DNA from: QFNR01 sp043842855
GTDB taxonomy: Bacteria > Pseudomonadota > Gammaproteobacteria > Burkholderiales > Neisseriaceae
Length of the DNA stretch: 64,000 nt
Assembly: GCA_043842855.1 (NCBI GenBank)
Contig: JBBPJF010000002.1
Span: forward strand, 62,001 to 126,000
Reading direction: 5' to 3'
Below the pieces are notes generated by a model, which was not told where the DNA came from, did not search any database, and worked only from the letters and a program-made list of their open reading frames with translations. Every line of letters starts with the position of its first letter. Position 1 is the first letter of the stretch. A program made the position numbers and the translations under genes. This document shows positions 1 to 10,100 of this stretch, one piece after another.

Positions 1-140
1 GTGTGTTTAGGCGGAGGCCTCATTGTAGCTACAAAGTCCGCATAATCGAAACCCAGAGTCATGAAAAAAATTGTGAAGCTTTGGGATTTTTTTGGAGTTG
101 GTAATTCGTACAAATAATTTAGAGTAAGGGTGGAACACAT
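1..140. other. Left-edge intergenic stretch upstream of the first acyl-CoA ligase
   Basis: No open reading frame of note and no recognisable RNA gene lies here. The segment is AT-rich towards its right end and should hold the promoter and leader of the first fadD-like gene, but I could not pick out a convincing -35/-10 pair. A purine-rich AAGGGTGG lies about ten bases before the ATG at 141 and is a plausible ribosome binding site. Confidence 0.4.
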
Positions 141-1820
141 ATGGAAAGAATCTGGTTTAAAAACTATCCTGATGGAGTCAGGCATGAAGTTGATACTGAT
201 GAATTGGGTACTATCGTCAATATGTTCAATCGCTCTGTGGAGGATTATAAAGACTTTAATGCTTACACTAGTGTGAAAACAACCCTGACCTTTGGGCAAA
301 CCAAGAAATTAGTAGATGAATTTAGTTCTTTCTTGCAAGGCGTGCTTAAAGTACAAAAAGGTGAAAGGATCGCCTTGATGATGCCGAATGTTTTGCAATA
401 TCCTGTAGCGGTATTTGGCGCCTTACAAGCGGGTATGATCGTTGTGAACCTGAACCCTCTTTATACCGCTCCAGAACTCAAACAACAGTTACTAGATTGC
501 CAGGCGACTACGGTGTTAGTGCTAGAAAACTTTGCGGCTACGCTTGCCAAAGTTGTTCAAGAAGTCCCCGTTAAACACGTTATTATTGCTAAATTTGGAG
601 ACTTGCTGCATTCACTGTGGGGGCCTTTAATGAATTTTTATCTTAAGTACCTAAATAAAGCAATTCCTCCATACAATTTGCCGCATGCTATTTCATTCAA
701 AAAGGCTCTAAAGCTTGGAGCACAAACCACATTTAGGCCGGTGGATATAAGTAGCACTGATATAGCCTTCTTGCAGTACACCGGTGGCACCACCGGCATG
801 CCAAAGGGAGCTATGCTTAGCCACAAGAATGTTTGCAGTAACATATTACAGGCTAGAGAGTGGGTGTCGCCACGACTAGACAAAGGGGAATGTATGGTAA
901 CCCCTTTACCGCTTTATCACATATTTTCTCTGACCGTAAATCTCTTGATAATTGGTAGCTTGGGTGGACATAATATTTTGATTGCTAACCCTAGGGATAC
1001 TAAGACTTTTGTACGCCAGATGAAAAATAAAAAGTTTAAAATTACGGCGATTTCTTGTGTCAACACACTTTTTAACTCACTATTACATAGTCCTGAATTT
1101 GCTAAGCTTGATTTTTCTACCTGGAAGCTAGCTTTAGGCGGAGGAGCAGCGGTACAGCAAGATGTGGCTAGGAAATGGCAGGAGGTTACGGGCATGCCTA
1201 TAGTGGAAGCTTATGGGTTAACTGAGGCTAGTCCTGGAGTATGTGTCAATCCAGTAACTATAAAGGAGTATACAGGCTTTATCGGTTTACCTCTCCCTAA
1301 TACGGATGTTCAGGTTAGAAATGAGGAAAATCAAGTTCTAGAAGTAGGTGAAATAGGCTCATTGTGGGTTAAGGGACCACAGGTCATGGAGGGTTATTGG
1401 AACCAGCCTGAGGAAACAGAAAAAGTTTTGAAAGATGGCTGGCTAGATACGGGTGATATGGCTTTTATTAATGAAGGGGGTTATGTTAAGCTCGTCGACC
1501 GTAAGAAAGAAATGATTATTGTCTCAGGCTTTAATGTTTATCCTAACGAAATCGAGGATGTTTTGATGCAACATCCTGGCATATTGGAATGTAGCGTTAT
1601 TGGCGTGCCTAATGAAAGAACCGGTGAAGCACCTAAAGCCTTTGTAGTTAGAAAAGACCCTAATTTAACAGAAAAAGAAATTATCCAATTTGCTAGGAAA
1701 AGTTTGACTGGTTACAAGCTTCCTAAGTCGGTCGAATTTCGAGATGAATTGCCTAAATCTAATGTAGGTAAGATATTGAGGCGTGTTCTACAGGATGAGG
1801 AAAAACAAAAAAATAGTTAA
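141..1820 (+). CDS. fadD: Long-chain fatty-acid-CoA ligase, first of a tandem pair
   Basis: The 559-residue product is a full-length member of the adenylate-forming ligase superfamily and probably activates long-chain fatty acids to acyl-CoA at the cytoplasmic face of the inner membrane. It shows the AMP-binding loop YTGGTTGMPKG (about residues 213-223), the EAYGLTEASPG motif (about 354-364), the adenylate-binding DGWLDTGD, the hinge region VDRKKEMIIVSGFNVYP and the C-terminal catalytic lysine in SNVGKILRR. Length and motifs fit FadD rather than a peptide-synthetase A domain, and no carrier domain is attached. A close paralogue follows 47 bases downstream in the same direction, so the two are probably co-transcribed. 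Substrate chain length cannot be read from sequence. A role in supplying acyl groups to the siderophore locus is possible but unsupported. Confidence 0.88.
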   Translation: MERIWFKNYPDGVRHEVDTDELGTIVNMFNRSVEDYKDFNAYTSVKTTLTFGQTKKLVDEFSSFLQGVLKVQKGERIALMMPNVLQYPVAVFGALQAGMIVVNLNPLYTAPELKQQLLDCQATTVLVLENFAATLAKVVQEVPVKHVIIAKFGDLLHSLWGPLMNFYLKYLNKAIPPYNLPHAISFKKALKLGAQTTFRPVDISSTDIAFLQYTGGTTGMPKGAMLSHKNVCSNILQAREWVSPRLDKGECMVTPLPLYHIFSLTVNLLIIGSLGGHNILIANPRDTKTFVRQMKNKKFKITAISCVNTLFNSLLHSPEFAKLDFSTWKLALGGGAAVQQDVARKWQEVTGMPIVEAYGLTEASPGVCVNPVTIKEYTGFIGLPLPNTDVQVRNEENQVLEVGEIGSLWVKGPQVMEGYWNQPEETEKVLKDGWLDTGDMAFINEGGYVKLVDRKKEMIIVSGFNVYPNEIEDVLMQHPGILECSVIGVPNERTGEAPKAFVVRKDPNLTEKEIIQFARKSLTGYKLPKSVEFRDELPKSNVGKILRRVLQDEEKQKNS

Positions 1821-1867
1821 GAAACTGTGGCTTCTAGCTGTGTTTTTGTAAAGAAGGGAAATAGCTG

Positions 1868-3559
1868 ATGGAAAAAGTGTGGCTTAAGAGTTATCCCGAG
1901 GGAGTTGCTGAAACAGTAGATGTCGATGCATTGGGCACTATTAGTGATGTCTTTGACCATGCTGTGGAGCGCTTCCGAAATAATAAAGGTTTTGTCAGTG
2001 TTAATACCGTTCAAACCTATGGTGAAACCAAAAGGAAAGTAGATCAATTTTCTTCTTTTTTGCAGCACGAATTGGGCTTTAAAAAAGGCACTCGCCTCGC
2101 CGTTATGCTACCTAATTGTTTGCAATATCCCATTACGGTACTAGGTGCCTTGCAGATTGGTGCGGTAGTAGTGAATGTTAACCCTTTGTATACGGCTCGT
2201 GAGCTGGGTTTACAGTTAGCTGATAGTGAACCACAAGCAATCGTAATTATTGAGAACTTTGCGCACGTACTCCAAAAGGTCCTTCCACAGCTGCCTAGTA
2301 TACGGCATGTCGTGCTGGCCTCTATTGGTGATCAGCTTCACTCTTTTTGGGGTCCGCTACTCAATTTTGTAGTAAGACACGTCAAAAAGGCCGTCCCCCG
2401 CTTCTGTTTGCCGCGAGAGGTAATTCGTTTTAATGAAGCATTGAAACTGGGAAAGAAGAAAAGGCATGTGAAGGTCCAGTTAAGTAATACTGATCTGGCT
2501 TTTCTGCAATATACGGGTGGTACTACGGGTGTACCAAAAGGAACAATGCTTACCCATAGAAATATATGCGCGAATATGGCACAAGCGCAGGAATGGCTAA
2601 AACCATATGATTTTAAACTAGGTAAAGAAGTGGCCATGACACCGCTACCTCTATATCATATATTTTCCCTAACTATTAACATGATGATTTTCTTGAATTT
2701 AGGAGGGCAGAATATTCTGATAGCTAATCCAATGGATACAAAGACCTTTATTCGTCAGATGAAGAAATATAGGGTTTCTGGCTTGAGTGGAGTAAATACA
2801 CTTTTTAATTCTCTTCTTAATGAGCCAGAATTTGAAAAGGTAGATTTTTCTAGTTGGATTTTATGTTTAGGCGGCGGTGCTGCTATTCAAAGGGAGGTAG
2901 CTGAGCGTTGGAAAAAAGTAACAGGGTTGCCTATTATCGAAGCTTATGGTTTAACTGAAGCAAGTCCTGGAGTGAGCCTAAATCCTCTTACTGCGCAGGA
3001 CTGGACAGGTAGCATTGGCTTACCTGTTCCTAGTACAGAAATATCTATTCGGGATGAACAGGGTAATGAAGTTCCAATAGGAGAGCCGGGAGAACTATGG
3101 ATTAAAGGCCCTCAAGTTATGCAGGGCTATTGGAATAAGCCTGAGGAAACCGCTAAGGTTTTAAAAGATGGTTGGTTATTCACAGGTGACATTGTGTCTA
3201 TAAATACTGAAGGTTATCTAAAACTGGTAGATCGTAAGAAGGACTTGGTAGTTGTTTCAGGCTTTAATGTTTATCCTAATGAGATTGAAGATATTTTAGT
3301 TTTACATCCTGACATAGTCGAATGTGCTGTGATTGGTGTTCCTCATCATCGTACGGGAGAAGCACTGAAGGCTTTTATAGTCAGCAGAAATGCTAATCTA
3401 AAGGGGGAAGCTGTTACAGCTTTTTGTCGTCAGTACTTGACAAGTTATAAGGTACCAAAGCTATTTGAATTTAGAGAAACGTTACCTAAGACACCCGTAG
3501 GTAAGATTCTTAGAAAAGTATTGAGGGAAGAAGAGAAGGCGAAAGGTATGACCTACTAA
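1868..3559 (+). CDS. fadD: Long-chain fatty-acid-CoA ligase, second of a tandem pair
   Basis: This 563-residue product is a second complete acyl-CoA ligase, colinear with the protein encoded just upstream from end to end and clearly paralogous. Both begin with a MEK/MER-W-x-K-x-YP-x-GV segment and share the SSFLQ, NPLYTA and PLYHIFSLT stretches. The ATP-binding loop YTGGTTGVPKG, EAYGLTEASPG, DGWLFTGD, the hinge VDRKKDLVVVSGFNVYPNEIED and the catalytic lysine in TPVGKILRK are intact, so both copies look functional. Many bacteria carry two fadD copies that differ in chain length preference; nothing here tells which is which. A purine-rich AAGAAGGGAAA about ten bases before the ATG serves as ribosome binding site. 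murA follows about 60 bases downstream. Confidence 0.88.
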   Translation: MEKVWLKSYPEGVAETVDVDALGTISDVFDHAVERFRNNKGFVSVNTVQTYGETKRKVDQFSSFLQHELGFKKGTRLAVMLPNCLQYPITVLGALQIGAVVVNVNPLYTARELGLQLADSEPQAIVIIENFAHVLQKVLPQLPSIRHVVLASIGDQLHSFWGPLLNFVVRHVKKAVPRFCLPREVIRFNEALKLGKKKRHVKVQLSNTDLAFLQYTGGTTGVPKGTMLTHRNICANMAQAQEWLKPYDFKLGKEVAMTPLPLYHIFSLTINMMIFLNLGGQNILIANPMDTKTFIRQMKKYRVSGLSGVNTLFNSLLNEPEFEKVDFSSWILCLGGGAAIQREVAERWKKVTGLPIIEAYGLTEASPGVSLNPLTAQDWTGSIGLPVPSTEISIRDEQGNEVPIGEPGELWIKGPQVMQGYWNKPEETAKVLKDGWLFTGDIVSINTEGYLKLVDRKKDLVVVSGFNVYPNEIEDILVLHPDIVECAVIGVPHHRTGEALKAFIVSRNANLKGEAVTAFCRQYLTSYKVPKLFEFRETLPKTPVGKILRKVLREEEKAKGMTY

Positions 3560-3618
3560 TTGTCATGTGAAGGTCCCCTAAGTCTTCAACTATCTGAATA
3601 AAGTTGAAAGAGTGAGAA

Positions 3619-4878
3619 TTGGAACGATTAAAAATTATTGCTAATGGCCCCTTGAGGGGGGAAGTTACTATTTCGGGTGCTAAGAATGCAACGTTGCCCA
3701 TCATGTGTACGGCGCTTTTAACACAGGATAGTCTGCAACTACATAATGTCCCTAAACTGAAAGATGTAGAAACCACGTTAAAAATTTTGCAGGCAATGGG
3801 AGGTAAGCACTACTGGAACTCTCTACGGTCCTCGCTTGAGCTTCGTTGTGACGGTATCCATGAATATTTGGTGCCCTATGATTTGGTTAAAACAATGCGG
3901 GCCTCTATACTGCTTTTGGGACCGACGCTGGCACGTTTTGGAGAATGTGAGATTAGTTTGCCTGGTGGTTGTGCTATTGGCAGCCGTCCAGTGGATCAAC
4001 ATATTAAAGGCCTTGTTGCTATGGGAGCGGAAATTTCTGTAGAACATGGCTATATTAAAGCTAAAGCTAAACGTTTGAGGGGTGCTAAAATCCTTCTAGA
4101 TCCCGTTACCGTTACGGGAACGGAGAATTTGTTGATGGCAGCTACCCTTGCTGAAGGAGAAACCGTAATAGAAAATGCTGCTAAAGAACCTGAAGTAGTA
4201 GATTTGGCCCATTGTTTAGTCAGTATGGGAGCCAAAATTAAGGGTATTGGCACTGATGTATTGATCATTGAAGGCGTTACTTCATTACACGGAGCTGAAC
4301 ACAGCATTTTAGCTGATCGCATCGAAACAGGTACTTTTCTATGTGCTGTAGCGATGACGGGTGGTAAGCTGATTCTAAGAGGTGCCAATCCGGGGATCAT
4401 GCAGACAGTACTGGATAAGCTAGTTTCTTCTGGCGTGAAACTTAGTTTGGGAGAAGATTGGATAGAGGCGGAAAGTACGCAGCCTTTGCAACCTGTGGAC
4501 CTTAAAACCGCTCCTTATCCAGGGTTTCCCACTGATATGCAAGCTCAGTTTATGGCTATGAACAGTATTGCTAAGGGTAGTAGTAAGATAGTAGAAAATA
4601 TTTTTGAGAATAGATTTATGCATGTGCCAGAACTCAACAGAATGGGGGCTAACATAGAGATAGAAGGTAACACGGCTTTTATCCGTGGAGTGGCCAAACT
4701 TTCTGGAACCACAGTAATGGCTACGGATCTAAGAGCTTCTGCAAGCCTAGTATTAGCAGGACTAGTAGCTGAAAGGGAAACCTACATAGAACGAATCTAT
4801 CATTTAGATCGGGGCTATGAAAATATTGAAAAGAAATTAGGTCAGGTAGGTGCCCTAATTGAAAGAGTCTCTTCGTAG
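3619..4878 (+). CDS. murA: UDP-N-acetylglucosamine 1-carboxyvinyltransferase (MurA)
   Basis: MurA transfers enolpyruvate from PEP to UDP-GlcNAc, the first committed step of peptidoglycan synthesis, in the cytoplasm. The 419 residues match the family's usual length. The substrate-binding SGAKNA (Lys22, Asn23) is present, and the catalytic cysteine is retained in PGGCAIGSRPVD (about Cys118), which normally makes the enzyme fosfomycin-sensitive. Later family motifs such as GTENLLMAA, DRIETGTF and TDMQAQFMA are intact. Translation appears to begin at TTG (Met-Glu-Arg-Leu-Lys), because no in-frame ATG precedes the conserved N-terminus. It sits downstream of the two acyl-CoA ligases in the same direction. 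A 749-base stretch without a gene follows. Confidence 0.93.
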   Translation: MERLKIIANGPLRGEVTISGAKNATLPIMCTALLTQDSLQLHNVPKLKDVETTLKILQAMGGKHYWNSLRSSLELRCDGIHEYLVPYDLVKTMRASILLLGPTLARFGECEISLPGGCAIGSRPVDQHIKGLVAMGAEISVEHGYIKAKAKRLRGAKILLDPVTVTGTENLLMAATLAEGETVIENAAKEPEVVDLAHCLVSMGAKIKGIGTDVLIIEGVTSLHGAEHSILADRIETGTFLCAVAMTGGKLILRGANPGIMQTVLDKLVSSGVKLSLGEDWIEAESTQPLQPVDLKTAPYPGFPTDMQAQFMAMNSIAKGSSKIVENIFENRFMHVPELNRMGANIEIEGNTAFIRGVAKLSGTTVMATDLRASASLVLAGLVAERETYIERIYHLDRGYENIEKKLGQVGALIERVSS

Positions 4879-5627
4879 ACTATTGGACACATACTTCTAC
4901 CAGTTCCTTCAGTTTTTTGACTGGAAAAGCACTTGTCTTAAGGGTACCTGCAGATCGAATCTTACATAGTGTTTTGATAGTCAAATGTTCCAGATTGGTA
5001 ATACTACTGTCAGGTTTGGTTAGATCGCCTTTTATTTTTTGCTCTTTTTTAGCAGAAAATTTATCGAACTGCTGCTTTTAGAGAAAAACTTTAGCGCTTG
5101 GTAAAAAAAGTATTTCTAAACGTGGTAGAGTAGGTTTATTAATGAGTCAAATAGGTTCATCTTACTTTGGTGTATTCAGTGTCTGTCAGCATGCTGAGTC
5201 AATTTTCATACTTTAGTTCTACTCCCTTTGCTTAAGCTTTTCATATCTAAAGGCTCATATTCTTCATACGATGAAATAAAGGTAATTTAGTTATTAAATA
5301 GGATTTTTTAGATGCGCATCCTTTTGCGAGGACTTATTTACCTTTTTAAATTTCCTAACTAGATGACCAAATATTAAAACAGTAGAAGCTAGATTTAGGG
5401 AATGTTTTGAGTATAGAATGTTTTATAATCACAATTTCCAGCAATAAGTGCTATATATCAACGAGCTGATAGTCTAAAGTGTATTTTGGGGAAGATAGGT
5501 GCTAGAATCATCTGGTGCAAAGAGAGTCTGCTGTAGTGACTACTGAGGACCGAAGTGTGCCAGGATCGACAGTTTCGTTATAAACCAGGAAGGTTGTGCG
5601 TCCGCTTATTCATCAATAGGGGTTATC
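4879..5627. other. 749-base stretch without a recognisable gene
   Basis: No reading frame of useful length and no RNA gene is evident on either strand; stops are frequent in all frames. It is AT-rich with scattered T and A runs, as expected for decayed or regulatory DNA. The last part holds the leader of the META-repeat lipoprotein gene, with AGGGG about six bases before its ATG. No hairpin-plus-T-run terminator after murA was convincing by eye. Confidence 0.4.
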
Positions 5628-6503
5628 ATGTTTAGAAAACCGCTTTTCTTGATCGTTTTTAGTTGGCTTATTTCCGCATGTTCTACCCAAAGGAATGATC
5701 CTTTTTTGGATAATTTAACTGCTAAACCTAATGCTGAGCTCTTGACTTCATCCGAATGGATTATCGTTTCTGGCCATTCTTTTAATGAGAATGATGTCAA
5801 GCGCGACTTAGATGAGCTATTACCACTAGACGGGACGCGCGCCAAGGTAAATTTTTCTCCCAGTGGTCTGTTGTCCATCCGGGGAGCATGTAGTACTTTT
5901 AGTGGTACATGGATATTGAGAGATAATGTTGTACAGGTTTCTGCTTTATCTCCAAGTGGAGAAAAATGTACTACAGAACGCGCAAAGCTGGATAGTACCG
6001 TAAATACACTTTTTTCTAAGAAGACTATTTTGGTTCGTGTGCCAAATGGACTAGATGACTCTTTGCTGAGAATGCAATCTGGTAATTTCTATTTTGTAAT
6101 GGAAGCTGCTGCCAAGGTTGATAAGAATAATAAGTCTTATTCAGGACGTTACTATACGGAAGATTTCTTTAGCCACTACAATTGGAGTTTGGTCAAGGCT
6201 AAGAATGGAAAGGGAGCTAGGCTGTTTTCTCCTTCCCCTTTTACTAGTACTATTCTGTATCAAAAAGATGGGACTTTAGTGGTAAAAGCTGCGTGTGGTG
6301 AGACCTCTTTCTCCTTGGAACAGAATAAAAATGAAATTACTCTTCATGCCACCCCCTCTGCCGGAGCAAGCTGTGCTGAGTTTAGGGATAACTTATCAGG
6401 CAAGCATTTCCATATTGTGGGGCAAATGTTGGGTAGGCATCCCGAGATCCAGCTAATTAGTGAAGATGGAACTATACTAAAACTAAAGGGGAACAAAAGG
6501 TAG
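5628..6503 (+). CDS. Lipoprotein with two META/HslJ-like repeats
   Basis: The 291-residue product begins with a lipoprotein signal: MFRK, a hydrophobic core and the lipobox ISAC, placing the lipidated cysteine at about residue 18. The mature protein should be membrane-anchored in the periplasm. The first half resembles META/HslJ domains: a leading SSEW strand, then a G-x-C-S-T-F-S-G element, a strand NVVQVSALSP and a second cysteine in SGEKC. The second half repeats the pattern more loosely: NWSLV, GTLVVKAACG, NEITLHATPS and SGAxSC-type spacing. META domains occur in HslJ and in several secreted or lipidated proteins, and their molecular role is poorly defined. The gene stands alone between two gene-poor stretches. 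I am confident of the lipoprotein call, moderately of the META assignment, and cannot give a function. Confidence 0.65.
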   Translation: MFRKPLFLIVFSWLISACSTQRNDPFLDNLTAKPNAELLTSSEWIIVSGHSFNENDVKRDLDELLPLDGTRAKVNFSPSGLLSIRGACSTFSGTWILRDNVVQVSALSPSGEKCTTERAKLDSTVNTLFSKKTILVRVPNGLDDSLLRMQSGNFYFVMEAAAKVDKNNKSYSGRYYTEDFFSHYNWSLVKAKNGKGARLFSPSPFTSTILYQKDGTLVVKAACGETSFSLEQNKNEITLHATPSAGASCAEFRDNLSGKHFHIVGQMLGRHPEIQLISEDGTILKLKGNKR

Positions 6504-6791
6504 AATAGTTCTTATTCGCCAGCAATCGTTCAGGCCGCACGCGTTCCGCCCTAGCTTGGTTGATGTTAATAAGTCTCTAGTTCTTCATCGGCCTTAATTT
6601 TATACTTTGTTAACAGCTAATGGTTCCTGACCTAAATTGGGAGTGGGTTTGTTAACGTTAGCGAGTGCGTGTCATACCCGTAAATACAAGTTGCGAAGCG
6701 ACCTGGACAAGTTGAAGTTTGAACCAGCGGGAGCGTACGGCAACCCGTAACTCAATTCATTGAATTAAAGATACTTTTTGTCTAGGAGCAT
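6504..6791. other. 288-base spacer between the META lipoprotein and mbtH
   Basis: No gene is visible. The right part (about 6650-6760) looks richer in G and C than its surroundings and contains CAAGTTG twice (in TACAAGTTGCG and GACAAGTTGAAG) and a short palindrome AATTCATTGAATT. It might be the remnant of an inserted sequence or a dispersed repeat, but nothing here can be named. It is the boundary between the ordinary genes on the left and the siderophore locus on the right. Confidence 0.35.
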
Positions 6792-7007
6792 CTAGTCCTG
6801 CTTTTTTAAGGCTTCTCTGAGTGATTTAGGACGAATATCTTTCCAATGCTCATCAACAAATGCCATGCAGTCACGCCGAGGCCGATTTTCCAATACTATA
6901 GTCCAGCCATCAGGGACTATAGCAAAAACTGGCCAAAGAGAATATTGCTCCTCTTCATTGATTAGTACATGGAAATTAGCATTCTCATCATCAAAAGGAT
7001 TTTTCAC
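6792..7007 (-). CDS. MbtH-like NRPS accessory protein
   Basis: MbtH-like proteins bind A domains of peptide synthetases and support their folding and adenylation activity. The 71-residue product has the family hallmarks: an N-terminal NPFDDE, SLWPVFAIVPDGW with its conserved tryptophans, and a C-terminal DIRPKSL. Length is typical. It starts with GTG at 7005-7007, chosen because a strong AGGAGGG site lies eight bases upstream and the family's N-terminus begins right there. It is transcribed away from the first NRPS gene; the two share a 147-base regulatory region with a Fur-box-like palindrome, so iron control of both is likely. It is the only gene on this side of that promoter. Confidence 0.93.
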   Translation of the reverse strand: MKNPFDDENANFHVLINEEEQYSLWPVFAIVPDGWTIVLENRPRRDCMAFVDEHWKDIRPKSLREALKKQD

Positions 7008-7015
7008 CTTTATTT

Positions 7016-7022
7016 CCCTCCT
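7016..7022 (-). promoter_or_regulatory. Strong ribosome binding site for mbtH
   Basis: The minus strand reads AGGAGGG here, eight bases before the GTG start of the MbtH gene. It decides the start in favour of GTG; no ATG is available at the conserved N-terminus. Confidence 0.75.
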
Positions 7023-7054
7023 GCTTTAAATCTAAGCTTTATTGTGAAAGAATT

Positions 7055-7088
7055 ATTACATATAATGATAATAATAATTATATGTAAT
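7055..7088. promoter_or_regulatory. Fur-box-like palindrome in the mbtH / NRPS divergent promoter
   Basis: Two perfect 12-base arms, ATTACATATAAT (7055-7066) and its reverse complement ATTATATGTAAT (7077-7088), flank a 10-base GATAATAATA centre. Within it, positions 7061-7079 match the E. coli Fur consensus GATAATGATAATCATTATC at about 15 of 19 places, including an uninterrupted TAATGATAAT. Each arm also contains a TATAAT hexamer reading outward (7061-7066 on +, 7082-7077 on -). Fur bound here could therefore cover the -10 elements of both the NRPS operon and mbtH. The -35 elements are not clear. That Fur binds is inferred from sequence resemblance and the siderophore context. Confidence 0.7.
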
Positions 7089-7154
7089 ATCAACACAAGC
7101 TAAATTAAATACCCTAAATATTAACTAAACTTAAGTTATTACGAAGGAGTTAAC

Positions 7155-10100
7155 TTGTCCTCATCTAGCAAAGGGGAAGGTCAGGCTGATTCATACCGCA
7201 TCCTCCTTGGACACATAGAAAAAATTTTAGACTTAGAAGTAACCATAGGAAGGGAAGATAACCTTCTTTCTATAGGGTTTGATTCTCTACGTATTATGGC
7301 TTTGGTAAACCGCCTCAGGGCAATGGGCTACTTAGTTTCTTTTTCTGACTTTATTGCTCAACCTAAGCTAGCTCATTGGGCTTCACTATTAGCAAAAAAA
7401 GAACCAAGAAAAATTGAAGCTGCATTGGCTTCTTCCCTCCCCGAGAAGTTAACGCTTTCGCCCATGCAGCATGCCTACTGGGTAGGCGCGATGCCCGATC
7501 AGCCTCTAGGCAATGTAGCGGCACATCTTTACGCTGAATTTGATACACAATTTTTAGAACCAAGCCGCTTAGAAAAAGCAATATTCGCTTTGGTAAGGCG
7601 TCATTCAATGCTAAGGCTAAATATTTCTCCAGATGGGTACCAAAAAGTATTGGATACACCGCCAAACGAAGTTTATGAGCTATTGGACTTTAGGGCCTTA
7701 CCACAAAGGGAAGTAAATTCGATACTAGAAAATCTACGGCAAGAAAAAAGTCAGCAAAAGATCTTCTCTCAACGAGGGAAAGTTATAGAAATTACTTTAA
7801 GTCTATTACCTTCAAATCGTGCTCGTTTACATATTGACGTTGATATGTTAGCAGCAGATGCTATGAGTTATAGATTGTTAATTGATGAACTGGCTCGATT
7901 GTATCGTGGTGAGGAGCTAGCTCCACTAACCTATTCTTATCAAGCCTACTTAGTAGAAAAACAGCAACAAAAGGGAGAAGCTTGGCTAAAAGATCAAGAG
8001 TGGTGGCAAAGGAAATTAGATACTTTTCCCAATAGTCCTGAGCTGCCCCTTAATAATAATCATAACTTTCTTCTTCAAGCGAAGCCACAGCGCTTATTTG
8101 ATTGGTTTCCGGCTACGGAAAGGCTAAAACTTGAGGAATTTTCCAAAAACTACCAAGTCAGTATGTCAATGGTCTTTTTGACTGTTTTCGCAGAAGTAGT
8201 AGCACTTTACGCCAAAGAAAAGCAATTTTTCTTAAATATACCCCTATTTAATAGAGACTATTTACATCCCGAAGTAGAAGCTGTAGTGGGCGATTTTAGC
8301 TCCTCTATTTTATTACCCTTAGACTTTTCATATTCAATGACTATAGTGGAAAGGATAAGAGAAGTTACGAACGTGTTTATCGAGATAATACGTCATAGTA
8401 ACTATAGCGCTTTAGAAATTCTGCGAGACTTGGGGCGTCGAAGAGGGACCCCAGTCTTGGCTCCAGTAGTTTATACAAGTGCTATTGGATTAGGAGAGTT
8501 ATTCTCTTCAAGCGCTAGGACCGAATTTGGTAAACCAATATGGATTATCTCCCAGGGGCCACAAGTCTATCTAGATGCTCAGATTACAGAACTGGAGGGT
8601 GGGTTGCTAGTCAATTGGGATATACGAGAAGGCATCTTTCTTCCAGGAGTAGCTAGGGAAATGTTCAATGCCTATATCGATTATCTTCATCAATTAAGTG
8701 CTGACTCTGTAGATGAAAAGACAGTATTAAGCGCAACGATACTCAAAAAACAAATAAAAAATCGCGAGCGATTCAATCATATTTTTTTCCCTGTTTCGAA
8801 CCGCCTACTGCATCAGGGTTTTTTTGAGATGGCACAAAATTGCCCAAATAAAACAGCCATATATTGGCGAGAGAATAGTTTAGATTATCAAATTAATTAT
8901 GGAGAGCTAGCTAAGCAAGCTCTAAAAATTGCTCAGTTACTTATCAGTAGGGGCGTCTCTTTGCAGTCGAGAGTAGTAGTGTCCCTAAAAAAGAGCGTTC
9001 AGCAGATAGCAACAGTAATAGGTATTTTAGCCGCTGGAGCTACCTATATTCCCGTCCATCGAGCATGGCCAGCTTTAAGAAAAAAACAAATTTTGTCACA
9101 AGCCAAAGCTGAGTTTTATATAACTGATGTAGCGGACGATATGCTAAATCAGCAAGAGAAGGTTTGCTATATTACTTTGAAGGCAGAATTAGAAGAGATC
9201 TCCCCTCTTGAAGCTCCCATTTATCCATCGGCAGAAATGCTTGCCTACATTATTTTTACTTCTGGTTCCACCGGGGAGCCCAAAGGTGTTGCAGTCTCTC
9301 ACCGCGCGGTGATGAATACGCTCGATGTGGTGAATCATTTATTCTCCATTCAAGCTCAAGATATTAGTCTGGCTTTTTCTTCATTAGAGTTTGACTTATC
9401 TGTACAAGATATTTTCGGGCTGTTCAATGTGGGAGGAAGTATGACTCTACCTTCTGAAGAGGATCATCAGGATTTAGAGGTACTGCTCGAGCTTATTCAA
9501 ATTAATGGAGTTACACAACTATGCGTTGTACCTAGTGTTTTAGAGCTACTTCTGTCAGAGCCAGGTTCCCGATTACAGAGCCTAAAAAATGTTTTATTAG
9601 CTGGAGATAAAATTCCACCGGGGCTTTACCGCAGACTAAAACAGGTTGTTCCTGAATGCCAATTAGCTGGGCTTGGTGGGGCTACTGAAACGGCTATTCA
9701 CTGTACCTACTTTAAGGTTGAAGAAGAACCTGCTCCTCATTATGGCTGTATCCCTTATGGGCAACCACTACATAACCTCGCTTGTCGGGTTGTTGATACT
9801 TTAGGCAATGATTGCGCTAACTGGGTAATGGGAGAACTATGGGTTAGCGGCCCAAGTTTAGCACAAGGATATGTTGGAAACCGCATTCTTTCAGAAAAGA
9901 AGTTTGTCAAATATCAAGGTGAAACCTGGTACCGTACTGGAGATATGGTTCGCTATACTGATGAAGGGATTATCGAATACATTGGTCGAATAGACAGCCA
10001 AGTCAAAATAAGAGGCTATCGGGTAGAGTTAGGAGAAATAGAAGCTGTATTGAATCGTATGGCTGAAGTGAAAAAATCTTTGGTTCAAGTAATGGAAAAA

